Of a stretch of 64,000 nt of DNA, positions 25,126 to 33,543 are shown piece after piece. The stretch is taken from the NCBI GenBank assembly GCA_001515265.1, contig LNDB01000010.1:1-64000 (forward strand), in the 5' to 3' direction. This DNA comes from Candidatus Dichloromethanomonas elyunquensis. GTDB lineage: Bacteria > Bacillota > Desulfitobacteriia > Desulfitobacteriales > Syntrophobotulaceae. Numbering within the stretch: position 1 is the stretch's first letter; each line of letters begins with the position of its first letter. The notes beneath the pieces are model-generated. The model saw only the letters and a program-made list of their open reading frames with translations, searched no databases and was not told the DNA's origin. The translations under genes and the position numbers were made by a program.

Positions 25126-26082
25126 ATGAGCAGGATAATAAAAAAAGTGGCAGTTTTAGTTTTATGCGGCACGATGCTTCTCGGATTTCCGCTTCAGGCT
25201 TTTTGTGTTGAACCCGTTGGCGTTCTTTCTTATGATATGCTTGAAAAGGAAATGATGGCCAAGAATCCGGACATTTTAGACAGAAATAAATCATATGGCC
25301 GAACAGTCGACAATGCAGACAGGAATAATTCATGGAGCATCAGCATCACTTCCCAAGGGATCAGCACAGAGAAGTCCAATTACCAAACTGTTTGGACTGA
25401 GCAAAAAGCTTTTGCCAATTACAATGATTTAAAGCGAACACTTTATTTAAGCCAAGCTAAGGAAGCACAGCTTACCTATCAGTTGAAAATTACAACTTTG
25501 AAAGAAAGTGTCGGCCGCGAAACGGAAGAGAATGTAGTTAAAGCTGAGAATGCACTTTCCGACCAAAAGAAAGCTACAGTCACTGCCCAGGATAATCTGA
25601 ATAAAGCGCTGAGGGATTTTAATTTAGCCCTTGGACAGGATGTCGATACGCCTTTGACAATAGAATCTGTTCCGGAACCGGATTTGGAAAAAATAAAAGC
25701 CATTAATGCTGATGAAGACTATACTGCTGCTAAACTTAAATGCTACGAAATCCGGATAGCGGAATTGCCGGGCAACGGTTATGACGATAGACAGAAAGAA
25801 ACGGTCTACAGGGAATTCAAGGATTCTTTTTACTCAGCTTATAAAGCGTTGCAGGACGCCTTGGTTGAATACGGCTATTCCCAAAAGTTAGCGGACATTG
25901 CCCAGCATGACTACGAAATAGCCCGGAAAAAATTAGGGTATGGAATACTCAGTCAACTGGACTACGTCAATGCCGATTATACCTGGAACAATAAACTTGC
26001 CGCTACCGTTTCCGCTAAGGAAGATTTATTCCTGGCTTATCAAAAGTACGAATGGGCAAAGAGAGGATTAATATTCAGTTAA
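25126..26082 (+). CDS. TolC-like exported coiled-coil protein
   Basis: 318 residues with a signal peptide (about 1-27, ending LQAFC-VEP; not a good lipobox). The mature part is helical with TolC-family features: ALSDQKKATVTAQDNLNKALRDFNLALGQDVDTPL followed by a second similar region (KLADIAQHDYEIARKKLGYGILSQLDYVNADYTWNNKLAA). TolC proteins form outer membrane channels, but this one is about 100 residues shorter than usual and belongs to a probably single-membrane cell. It may instead be a cell-wall-spanning or periplasm-like partner of the adaptor. Last gene of the operon, followed by a terminator. Confidence 0.72.
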   Translation: MSRIIKKVAVLVLCGTMLLGFPLQAFCVEPVGVLSYDMLEKEMMAKNPDILDRNKSYGRTVDNADRNNSWSISITSQGISTEKSNYQTVWTEQKAFANYNDLKRTLYLSQAKEAQLTYQLKITTLKESVGRETEENVVKAENALSDQKKATVTAQDNLNKALRDFNLALGQDVDTPLTIESVPEPDLEKIKAINADEDYTAAKLKCYEIRIAELPGNGYDDRQKETVYREFKDSFYSAYKALQDALVEYGYSQKLADIAQHDYEIARKKLGYGILSQLDYVNADYTWNNKLAATVSAKEDLFLAYQKYEWAKRGLIFS

Positions 26083-26123
26083 AACATAGGATATTCGCAT
26101 CGAATTAAAATCGGAAATTACGG

Positions 26124-26151
26124 ACCTAGGGTTCCCTAGGTTATTTTTTTT
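26124..26151 (+). terminator. Intrinsic terminator of the efflux operon
   Basis: ACCTAGG and CCTAGGT form a perfect stem around a 4-nt loop, followed by TATTTTTTTT, 40 bp after the TolC-like gene. Confidence 0.88.
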
Positions 26152-26232
26152 ACTAAAATTTACCTTAGCTTAAACTAAAATTTAAAGGTTTTTAATACAA
26201 ACCTGATAACCTAAACGAAGGAGGTGGCAGGG

Positions 26233-26751
26233 ATGCAAAGAGTTGTAAACTGGATGCAAGGCGGAGACCGGGCTGCTTTTCAACTCCTTAACCGTTCAGC
26301 GAAAAATACGATTACCGATACGGTTATGCCCCTAATTACAAATTTAGGAGGAGCGATATGGTCTGTAGTGATTTCTCTGATTTTACTGCTGAGCAGGGAT
26401 GTTATTGTTATTAAAATGGGAGAGCGCTTAGCCTTAAGTCTTTTAATAAGCCATCTTGTGGTGCGGTTGGGCAAAAAATTTTTCCCGCGCCTCAGGCCCT
26501 ATCTGGCCCTGGATGATGTCAATGTGGGACGGAAAATGTATAAGGACCCCTCTTTCCCGTCCGGGCATTCTACAGCCGCATTTTGTACCGCTACCGTTTT
26601 TTCATCGGTATTTCCGGCCTTATCAGTTATATTTTTTACGGCAGCTGCTTTAGTCGCTTTATCCAGGGTATACTTGGGGATGCATTATCCATCGGATATA
26701 ACAATAGGAGCGGCGATAGGAATTATTGCAGCACAATTCATTGTTTTATAA
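26233..26751 (+). CDS. PAP2-superfamily phosphatase
   Basis: About 172 residues, with ATG 26233 chosen because AAGGAGG lies 8 nt upstream; the in-frame GTG 26224 is part of that site. The three PAP2 motifs are visible: K-x6-RP (KKFFPRLRP near 78), PSGH near 105 with its catalytic His, and SR-x5-H-x3-D (SRVYLGMHYPSD near 148). Several TM segments. It dephosphorylates a lipid phosphate such as undecaprenyl pyrophosphate or phosphatidate at the outer membrane face. A bacitracin-resistance-type (BcrC) role is plausible beside an efflux operon, but unproven. Confidence 0.9.
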   Translation: MQRVVNWMQGGDRAAFQLLNRSAKNTITDTVMPLITNLGGAIWSVVISLILLLSRDVIVIKMGERLALSLLISHLVVRLGKKFFPRLRPYLALDDVNVGRKMYKDPSFPSGHSTAAFCTATVFSSVFPALSVIFFTAAALVALSRVYLGMHYPSDITIGAAIGIIAAQFIVL

Positions 26752-26940
26752 GAAAGTAACAGAAAGTACCATTTGCGGACGATGCAAAAAGGCACATAAA
26801 CTTCAAGAATTTAGCTTAAGATACATTAATAGAGGGTTGAAATGTATCAAAAACAATAAAAATTTGAGTCTGAACAATCTGTTTTTTTATTTTAGATGAA
26901 GTAATCACATTAATTGCTAATTCTGAAAGGGGTAGTGCAG

Positions 26941-27414
26941 ATGTTTAGTATTACTTATGGAGAAGTATCCTTCGAAGAAATGGTTGCGCTGATCAAAGCT
27001 TATCTTTCGCAGGATATTTCTTATGAATATAAGATATCAATTGGAGCAGACAGTCAGAACTTTAATTACACAAAAGTCCCTATTACCATAGGGATCCATA
27101 AGATTGCAAACAAAATAGGTAAAGGAGGTATATTCTTTTCCGAAATTAGGAGATTCTCCAAAATCAATAATATCAGGCAAAAAATTTTCTTAGAAACAAG
27201 CTTAAGTCTCGAGTTAGCTATTCGCTTAAGAGAAAAATTTAAAGAGGAAAAAATTCCTAATGAAATCTCCGTCCACATTGATGCAGGCTTACATGGGCCC
27301 AGCTCCCAATGGGTCAGCGAAATACGAGGCTGGGTTGTCTCCTGCGGTTTCCCCTGTGTGATCAAACCGGATTCATATATGGCTTCAACTATCGCCAACA
27401 GACTTTCGAAGTAA
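26941..27414 (+). CDS. YkuK/DUF458 RNase H-like protein
   Basis: 157 residues from ATG 26941, with AAAGGGG 8 nt upstream; the longer frame begins at a TTG without a site. Similar to the DUF458 (YkuK) family, which has an RNase H-like fold: IGADSQNF near residue 31, ISVHIDAG near 113 and a C-terminal KPDSYMASTIANRLSK resemble its conserved acidic and terminal segments. YkuK-type proteins are common in spore formers; the cellular role is unknown to me. Convergent with the DedA gene. Confidence 0.8.
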   Translation: MFSITYGEVSFEEMVALIKAYLSQDISYEYKISIGADSQNFNYTKVPITIGIHKIANKIGKGGIFFSEIRRFSKINNIRQKIFLETSLSLELAIRLREKFKEEKIPNEISVHIDAGLHGPSSQWVSEIRGWVVSCGFPCVIKPDSYMASTIANRLSK

Positions 27415-27427
27415 AGAAACCAATGCT

Positions 27428-28045
27428 TTAATTTTCATCATTATTTTTCTTGCTGTTATCTTTCAATAAAAAATAAATAAGCACACCCATTACCCCAAGA
27501 ATGATAAGACATGCAAAACCATATTTCCAATAATTCGTCATAATACGCCTGATTATATACCATTGTTCGCCTAAGTTGTAACCTAAAGTGATGAAAGTGA
27601 TGCTCCACAAAAGAGCTCCCGAAAAAGCAAATCCGCCGAATTTTCGCAGACCCATATTGGCTATTCCTGCAAGGTATCCATTAATATGGCGGACACCCGG
27701 AATAAAATAGCCAGCTACAATCCAGATACTCCCGTAACGCAAGAAAAGTTCATGGGCTTTCTCAATCTTTTGTTCCGTAATATTGAATCTGGGTCCGTAT
27801 TTCTTTAAGAAGGGCAACCCTAATTTATAACCCAGCAAATAACTTGCCGATATCCCGACTGAAGCCCCAAAGAATGCACTGGCAATGGCCAAAGAGTAAA
27901 CCATGTTACCTTTAGTAACTTGATATCCGGCGAAAGTCATCAAAATTTCGTCAGGAAACGGGAAACCTACCATCCCGCCGGACAAAGCTAAAATAATACC
28001 TATGTAACCATACTGTTTGAGTAAATGGGCAAGCTGATATTCCAA
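27428..28045 (-). CDS. DedA-family membrane protein
   Basis: 205 residues with about five hydrophobic segments and DedA hallmarks: FPFPDEILMTFAGYQV near 28-43, and FIPGVRHINGYLAGIANM near 118 with the conserved Arg. DedA proteins are needed for membrane homeostasis and lipid carrier recycling. TTG start, 9 nt after GGAG; no ATG fits. A charged, Asn-rich C-terminus ends the protein. Confidence 0.87.
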   Translation of the reverse strand: MEYQLAHLLKQYGYIGIILALSGGMVGFPFPDEILMTFAGYQVTKGNMVYSLAIASAFFGASVGISASYLLGYKLGLPFLKKYGPRFNITEQKIEKAHELFLRYGSIWIVAGYFIPGVRHINGYLAGIANMGLRKFGGFAFSGALLWSITFITLGYNLGEQWYIIRRIMTNYWKYGFACLIILGVMGVLIYFLLKDNSKKNNDEN

Positions 28046-28248
28046 TTTTTATCTACTCCATCGGTTAAGAATATAAAATATTAACTTGGTCAGTATGATA
28101 CTATCACAATAAGTATGTCTAGTGGTATGCTCCTCTATTCTAACATAGAAAGCATAAAATAGAATATCAAAAAACCCGGAATTTTTTAAACAAGCCTTTT
28201 GATTTATAATAGATGATACATATGATATAATAAAAAAAACAGTGAATA

Positions 28249-28287
28249 AGACAGTTCGCAATCCATCCTGTCTTTAAACAAAACTAG
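28249..28287 (+). ncRNA. preQ1-I riboswitch
   Basis: AGACAG (28249-28254) pairs with CTGTCT (28268-28273) around a 13-nt loop opening TTCGCAATCC, followed by an A-rich tail containing AAAACTA (28280-28286). This is the compact preQ1-I layout: one stem, a loop that forms the pocket, and a 3' tail forming the pseudoknot. A terminator and queF follow. A TATAAT-like -10 lies at 28226-28231, though its -35 is poor. Confidence 0.85.
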
Positions 28288-28292
28288 GGACG

Positions 28293-28320
28293 AACTACCT
28301 CTCTCGGTAGTTTTATGTTT
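28293..28320 (+). terminator. Terminator of the preQ1 riboswitch
   Basis: AACTACC (28293-28299) pairs with GGTAGTT (28306-28312) over a TCTCTC loop, followed by TTATGTTT. It lies 6 nt after the aptamer tail, so folding of the aptamer can decide whether it forms, lowering queF transcription when preQ1 is plentiful. Confidence 0.75.
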
Positions 28321-28371
28321 TGGGAGCAGTTTGCCCTTATTTTATGAAATTACGATCGGAGGTAAAGGCAA

Positions 28372-28848
28372 ATGAAGGATACAAGAATTGAAGGGCTATC
28401 TCATTTGGGTTCGCATTCCGGGTACGTTTACGATTACAGACCCGATCTTCTGGAATGCTTTGATAACAAATATCCTGACCAAGAGTATTTTGTCAGACTA
28501 AACTGTCCTGAATTTACGAGTTTATGTCCTATGACAGGACAACCGGATTTTGCGGCAATTAATATTCACTATATTCCTGGGAAAAAGCTTGTAGAGAGCA
28601 AATCTTTGAAATTATATCTTTTCAGTTTTCGAAATCACGGCGATTTTCATGAGAATGTTGTCAATATCATTATGAAAGATTTAATCCGGCTTTTAGATCC
28701 GAAGTATATCGAAGTAATGGGAGAATTTACACCCAGAGGAGGAATTTCGATTCATCCTTTTTGCAATTATGGACGACCGGAGAGTAAATGGACTAATTTT
28801 GCAGAGAACAGGATGCTGGATTATGGTAAGTTTTTAATCGAATTTTAA
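28372..28848 (+). CDS. queF: 7-cyano-7-deazaguanine reductase QueF
   Basis: 158 residues, the unimodular (Bacillus YkvM-type) QueF. It reduces preQ0 to preQ1 with NADPH in queuosine synthesis. The catalytic Cys is in [13 protein letters not shown] near residue 51; the following acidic and substrate-binding residues ([10 protein letters not shown] with its Glu, [12 protein letters not shown]) are present. GGAGGTAAAGG precedes the ATG. It stands alone with a preQ1-I riboswitch, separate from any other queuosine gene in this window. Confidence 0.95.
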   Translation: MKDTRIEGLSHLGSHSGYVYDYRPDLLECFDNKYPDQEYFVRLNCPEFTSLCPMTGQPDFAAINIHYIPGKKLVESKSLKLYLFSFRNHGDFHENVVNIIMKDLIRLLDPKYIEVMGEFTPRGGISIHPFCNYGRPESKWTNFAENRMLDYGKFLIEF

Positions 28849-28918
28849 TCTTTGGTTAAGTAATGTCTAATGATATGGCGATAGAATAAACCCATATTCG
28901 AGAATGGAGTTGATCGCA

Positions 28919-29470
28919 ATGGGTATTACGATGGAACAAATCGATGAAATTAGGAAAAGAACAAACTGCAGTTATCAAGAAGCAAAAGAATTACTTGATC
29001 AGCATGACGGTGACCTGATTGAAGCCGTCATTGCCTTTGAGAAAAAGCATGGGCATAAATCAAAACACCATTCCTACTCCTCGGACAAAAACCACCGTTT
29101 AGGAAAAAAAGTGAAAGAGCTGCTTCAAAAAGGATTTGTAACAAGATTGATTATCGAAAAAGAAGAATCCACCGTCTTAAATGTTCCGGTAAATATCCTT
29201 CTTCTTGTAATGTTCATTACTATGCCCGTATTCTGGCTCTATATCATCCTCTCCATAACGATATACCTGATGGGTTATAAAATCAGAATCAAGAAAGAAG
29301 AGGGAGAAGAAGTAAATATTAACGATATTGTTGACGGAATCGGAAGCAAGGTAAGAACCGCAGCAGAGCAGATGCGTGAAAAACCTGGGGAGAAAGAGGG
29401 TAACAATCCTAAAAACAACAGTAAGGATACCGGCAAAAAAGACGATTACAATGAAGTGACAGTAGAATAA
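28919..29470 (+). CDS. DUF4342-type protein with UBA-like N-terminus
   Basis: 183 residues from ATG 28919 (GGAG 9 nt upstream; ATG 28904 has no site). The first 40 residues resemble a UBA/TS-N three-helix fold (IDEIRKRTNCSYQEAKELLDQHDGDLIEAVIAFEKK), followed by a DUF4342-like region (VKELLQKGFVTRLIIEKEESTVLNVPVNI) and one or two TM segments at about 97-125. The tail is highly charged. Function unknown; the family is widespread in Firmicutes. Confidence 0.75.
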   Translation: MGITMEQIDEIRKRTNCSYQEAKELLDQHDGDLIEAVIAFEKKHGHKSKHHSYSSDKNHRLGKKVKELLQKGFVTRLIIEKEESTVLNVPVNILLLVMFITMPVFWLYIILSITIYLMGYKIRIKKEEGEEVNINDIVDGIGSKVRTAAEQMREKPGEKEGNNPKNNSKDTGKKDDYNEVTVE

Positions 29471-29477
29471 CTTAGTA

Positions 29478-29508
29478 AAATGAACCTGTGTTGTCTGCAG
29501 GTTCATTT
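29478..29508 (+). terminator. Hairpin after the DUF4342 gene
   Basis: AAATGAACCTG and CAGGTTCATTT form a perfect 11-bp stem with a 9-nt loop, 8 bp after the stop codon. The T-tract is weak (GCGTTTAT). Confidence 0.7.
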
Positions 29509-29581
29509 GCGTTTATAATGAAGCTGATTATCAGCCTGTTGGGCAGGAAAACAAATTGATGATGGAATGACGGGTGGAGTC

Positions 29582-30268
29582 ATGAAGACAACAATTTTGG
29601 TGATTGAAGACGAAGTTAAAATAGCGAGGTTTTTAGAACTTGAACTGATGCACGAAGGGTATGCGGTGCAAGTCGCATATGACGGCAGACTCGGATACGA
29701 AAAAGCAATATCGGAGGATGTCGACTTAATTATTCTGGATCTTATGCTTCCCGGACTCAGCGGCATAGAAGTATGCAGAAGGGTAAGACGGGAATCCGAT
29801 GTTCCCATTATCATGCTGACGGCCAAAGATGATGTTTCGGATAAAGTCATGGGACTCGACAGCGGCGCCGATGACTATATGACCAAGTCGTTTGCCATCG
29901 AAGAATTACTTGCCAGAATCCGGGTAGTATTAAAAAGAAAAGGGAAAAACGAGACAAACAACAACCGGCTTGAATCCGGTAAATTAAGTCTCTTTAAAGA
30001 TGAATACAGGGTAACATATGACGGCAGAGAGATATTATTATCAAAGAAAGAATTTGAATTACTCAGGTATTTGATGGAAAATCAGGGCATTGTTTTATCC
30101 CGGGAAAAAATACTGGATCAGGTTTGGGGATATGATTTCTACGGTGATACCAATGTTACAGACGTTTATATCAAATATTTGCGCAATAAGATTGATCAAC
30201 CTTTTGGCATGCAATTTATTCACACCGTAAGAGGGGTTGGGTATACTTTTAAACATAATGAAGAATAA
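29582..30268 (+). CDS. OmpR-family response regulator
   Basis: 228 residues if it starts at ATG 29582, which matches the family N-terminus (MKTTILVIEDE); GGTGGAG is only 2 nt upstream, and the alternative ATG 29567 also lacks a well-placed site, so the start is uncertain. Receiver with Asp in IILDLMLPG near 51 and Lys in YMTKSF near 101, then an OmpR winged helix (KKEFELLRYLMENQGIVLSREKIL...HTVRGVGYTFK). Note TKSF where TKPF is usual. Paired with the kinase that follows. Confidence 0.88.
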   Translation: MKTTILVIEDEVKIARFLELELMHEGYAVQVAYDGRLGYEKAISEDVDLIILDLMLPGLSGIEVCRRVRRESDVPIIMLTAKDDVSDKVMGLDSGADDYMTKSFAIEELLARIRVVLKRKGKNETNNNRLESGKLSLFKDEYRVTYDGREILLSKKEFELLRYLMENQGIVLSREKILDQVWGYDFYGDTNVTDVYIKYLRNKIDQPFGMQFIHTVRGVGYTFKHNEE

Positions 30269-31709
30269 AGACGAGAAAAGCGACTCGAAAACCGTAAGAA
30301 CCAGGATTTTGAAGGTCATATTTTTCCCGGTTTCTATCATGTCTTTTGTGACCGGAGTGATCAGGAAAAAAGCTGAATTGTCGATCCGGCTGCAGTTGTC
30401 TTTAAGGCATATTTACATCCTGATCAAAGCTGTAATAGGGACAGGATTCATTGTCATTGCCATTTTTGCTTCCATCATAATACGTGATACTGTTCAGGAG
30501 GATTATTCGGGAATAGCGAATATCATCAAACAAGATCCAATAGTTTATGCCGAGATCAAAGCGTATTCTATGCAGAAGGGAATCCCTGTTGTCATCTATG
30601 ACCGGAATCAAAACGTTCTCTATTCTACGGCTACCGGCCGCGAATATGGCTACTATCCTTTGGCAGGCATAATATGGAGCAGGGAGAATTTATACCTTGC
30701 AGTTAACAGAAGTGCAGTTGTTTCCCGGGAAACCGTTCAAATCATCACTTACTCGGATGTCAGGGATAATCTTCGGGAGATTATAAAAATCTCTCAGATT
30801 ATTTTGGTTGTGCATACAGTTATTCTTCTAATTTCTGTCCCTGCTATAGCCGTGTCCGGAAGGAAAATTTTTCAGCCAATAAGGGAAATGACACAGACAG
30901 TAAAGGAAATATCGGAAAAGAACCTGAATTTGCGGATCAATGTAAGCGGATCAAAAAACGAACTGAAGGAACTTGCGCTTACCTTTAATGAAATGATGAA
31001 CAGAATTGAAGATCAGTATAATAGACAAAGGCAATTTGTATCGGATGCCTCCCATGAATTAAGAACACCGATCGCTGTAATTCAAGGATATGCCATAATG
31101 CTCGACCGCTGGGGAAAACACGATAAGGAAGTTCTCCAGGAATCTGTCGATGCCATTAAAAACGAAGCAGAAGGAATGAATGAGCTGATTGATAAATTGT
31201 TGTTCCTTGCCAGGCATGATAACAGTACTTTTGTATTCGAAAAGGAAGAATTCAGCCTTTCGGAGATGCTTCTGGAGACGATCAAAGAGACCCAGATTAT
31301 TGACACCACTCACAAAATAAATGGGAAGATTGACCAAGAAGTTTCTTTATATGCCGATAAAAGCAGGATAAAACAAGCAATTCGCATATTAATTGATAAT
31401 GCCTTAAAATACTCTCCTGTTGACGGGGAAATCACCATCAGCTTGGAAAAGGAAAATAATAGAATTGCTATCAGCCTCAAAGATACGGGAATTGGAATGT
31501 CCCAAGTGGAATTGGAACACATTTTTGACAGGTTTTATCGGACGGATAAGTCCAGAACAAAGGAGAAGGGAGGCCATGGTTTAGGGTTGGCTATTGCAAA
31601 AATAATTATTTTGGGACATAATGGGAAAATAAAGGTAAGGAGCAAGGTCGGAGAAGGGTCAGAATTTATCATATTTTTGGAAGAAGGAATTATAACAGAT
31701 TTGAAATAA
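30258..31709 (+). CDS. Sensor histidine kinase
   Basis: 483 residues from ATG 30258, overlapping the response regulator by 11 bp; the frame remains open to a TTG at 30237 that directly abuts GAGGGG. TM1 is at about 57-80 and TM2 at about 175-195 with a sensing domain between them. HAMP follows at about 195-245, HisKA has SDASHELRTP with His near 266, and HATPase_c has LIDNALKYSP, LKDTGIGM, FDRFYRTD and GGHGLGLAIAK. A charged 45-residue cytoplasmic leader precedes TM1. Signal unknown; the TSUP permease just downstream may be its target. Confidence 0.9.
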   Translation: MKNKDEKSDSKTVRTRILKVIFFPVSIMSFVTGVIRKKAELSIRLQLSLRHIYILIKAVIGTGFIVIAIFASIIIRDTVQEDYSGIANIIKQDPIVYAEIKAYSMQKGIPVVIYDRNQNVLYSTATGREYGYYPLAGIIWSRENLYLAVNRSAVVSRETVQIITYSDVRDNLREIIKISQIILVVHTVILLISVPAIAVSGRKIFQPIREMTQTVKEISEKNLNLRINVSGSKNELKELALTFNEMMNRIEDQYNRQRQFVSDASHELRTPIAVIQGYAIMLDRWGKHDKEVLQESVDAIKNEAEGMNELIDKLLFLARHDNSTFVFEKEEFSLSEMLLETIKETQIIDTTHKINGKIDQEVSLYADKSRIKQAIRILIDNALKYSPVDGEITISLEKENNRIAISLKDTGIGMSQVELEHIFDRFYRTDKSRTKEKGGHGLGLAIAKIIILGHNGKIKVRSKVGEGSEFIIFLEEGIITDLK

Positions 31710-31722
31710 CTGGAGGCAGAAA

Positions 31723-32589
31723 ATGATTACAGAATTATTATTTATTCCTGTAGGAGTTATTATTGGGGCACTGGCCGGTTTTTATGGGGTCGGCGGCGCT
31801 ATTGTGCTTGTGCCTACTCTGTTGATAGTCGGATTTAACCCGAGTGGTGTAGTACCGACAACCCTCATGTTTTCTTTTGGGATGAGTATTTCCGGAACGA
31901 TAGTCCACACCAAGATGAAAAATGTAAATTGGAAAATTGCCTTGATAATTGGGCTGGTCGGTGCTCTGTCAGCCCAAGTTTCCAAGGGAGTTGTCATATA
32001 TATATCAGGAAAATATGATTGGATATTCAGCCTTTTATTTATCGTTCTTCTATGTTACTTTGCATTCTCGTTTTATCGAAGTAAATATAAAGAAAGCACA
32101 CCTAACGAAATTCGGAATCCCTATTTTGTTTCGATAACCATCGGCCTGGTCATCGGTTTTCTATCTTCTTTACTGGGAATAGGAGGCGGTTTTATTACGA
32201 TTCCCCTCTTGATTAACTGGCTTGGGTTTGATTCCAAAAAAGCCATTGGGACGAGCCTGGCAGGAATTATTATCATTTCGCTCGGAGGGATCATTGGCTA
32301 TAGCACGAGAATTCATTTGAATTATTTATTGGGGCTTTGTCTGATAGCCGGAGCCTTTATTGGTTCACCGTTCGGAGCCAGGATGACCACAAAATACAAA
32401 AGCAGCGAAATGACGCAGCGGTTAGGCACACTGTATATTTTTGTTATCCTTTCCACAGTAATGGAGCTTATTGCTTCATTCACCCTGCCTTATTTAAAAT
32501 ATCTAAGCTTATTCATATTGATGCTGCTTTTAGTACATATGCTTTTTGACTTTTACAAACACCGCGGGGTACAAATAGAAAATACTTAA
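31723..32589 (+). CDS. TSUP (TauE/SafE) family permease
   Basis: 288 residues, about eight TM segments, with two repeats of the family motif: GALAGFYGVGGAIVLVPTLL near 14-33 and GFLSSLLGIGGGFITIPLLI near 145-164. The family exports sulfite, sulfoacetate or related organosulfur anions, or imports them. GGAGG precedes the ATG, 13 bp after the kinase stop; a terminator follows. Probably the last gene of the two-component operon. Confidence 0.87.
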   Translation: MITELLFIPVGVIIGALAGFYGVGGAIVLVPTLLIVGFNPSGVVPTTLMFSFGMSISGTIVHTKMKNVNWKIALIIGLVGALSAQVSKGVVIYISGKYDWIFSLLFIVLLCYFAFSFYRSKYKESTPNEIRNPYFVSITIGLVIGFLSSLLGIGGGFITIPLLINWLGFDSKKAIGTSLAGIIIISLGGIIGYSTRIHLNYLLGLCLIAGAFIGSPFGARMTTKYKSSEMTQRLGTLYIFVILSTVMELIASFTLPYLKYLSLFILMLLLVHMLFDFYKHRGVQIENT

Positions 32590-32626
32590 ACTTTAGATCG
32601 TGAAAATTGATCCAAACAAGTAGCTG

Positions 32627-32660
32627 ACAACCCGTTTTTCAGGAGAAAAAACGGGTTGTT
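32627..32660 (+). terminator. Intrinsic terminator after the TSUP gene
   Basis: ACAACCCGTTTTTC and GAAAAAACGGGTTGT form a long stem with an AGGA loop, followed by TTTACTTG. It could act in both directions. Confidence 0.8.
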
Positions 32661-32772
32661 TACTTGAATGGCATAATTTGTCAATTATGGCTGTTTTAAT
32701 CTTAAATGAATGGACATTCAATTTTTCATTTTAATCAATAGATGAAGAATGCCTTTTGATGGGAGGAGACAT

Positions 32773-33543
32773 ATGGTTTATCACAAAACCGAGAAAGTAT
32801 TAACTAAACATCAAAATTTAAGAAAAAAAATACTGCAGGCAGCAAAGCAAATATTCGCTGAAGAGGAAAAAGAACAAACCTCCATCAAAGCCATAGCGAA
32901 ACGTGCGGGAATTGCAACGGGTACAGTCTACTTGTATTTTACAAATAAAGAAGTCCTGATGGAAACCATTGTTAAAGAGCTATATACGGAATTACTGGAC
33001 ATCATTCAGAAAGAGAGGGCTAAATACGGCAATACATTTGATAAGCTTCAGGCATCAATGGAAATATGTGTAAAGAAGTTTATGGAGGAGAAACATCTGG
33101 CCAAGATTTTGTTGGAGCATTTCCCGGAAATTGGAGCGGCTTTTCATACAAAATTTACAGATATTGAAAATGATTTAATTCAATTTGCCAAGCAAGATAT
33201 TGATGAACTTATGCTCCAGGGGCTAATCCCTCGACAGGATACCCAAGTCAGTGCAACTGCGTTTGTCGGAACTTTCCGCCAGGTAATATTCTCCTGGATC
33301 AGTCATGGCGAGCCGGAAGAATTTGAGCAGGCCTATCAAACGCTAATTAAATATAATATGAGAGGTTTAGGAAAAGGCTTAATGACCCATAGGTTAACCC
33401 ATAAGATAACCGATGGAGAACAAAATGCAAAAAATAAGTCCCAGAAAGGCTGTGCCTGCAAGTGTGGTGTTGAGACGGACTCCTTTTTTTGTCAAGATAT
33501 CCTTGACCCGTGGGACCAACAGGGGAAGAGAAAACCAGGATAA
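32773..33543 (+). CDS. TetR/AcrR-family regulator
   Basis: 256 residues from ATG 32773, which has GGGAGGAG just upstream; a longer frame from 32749 lacks a site. The N-terminal HTH is clear (KKILQAAKQIFAEEEKEQTSIKAIAKRAGIATGTVYLYFTNKEVLMETI). The ligand domain ends near residue 205. The last 48 or so residues (from THRLTHK, with several Cys: KGCACKCG, FFCQD) are encoded antisense to menA and are probably a non-conserved extension. Target genes unknown. Confidence 0.85.
   Translation: MVYHKTEKVLTKHQNLRKKILQAAKQIFAEEEKEQTSIKAIAKRAGIATGTVYLYFTNKEVLMETIVKELYTELLDIIQKERAKYGNTFDKLQASMEICVKKFMEEKHLAKILLEHFPEIGAAFHTKFTDIENDLIQFAKQDIDELMLQGLIPRQDTQVSATAFVGTFRQVIFSWISHGEPEEFEQAYQTLIKYNMRGLGKGLMTHRLTHKITDGEQNAKNKSQKGCACKCGVETDSFFCQDILDPWDQQGKRKPG

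Noticed and set aside
26760-26900. Possible small zinc-finger ORF (CGRCKKAHKL) between the PAP2 and YkuK genes
   Set aside because: No start with a ribosome binding site, only one CxxC, and AT-rich low-complexity continuation; most likely chance.
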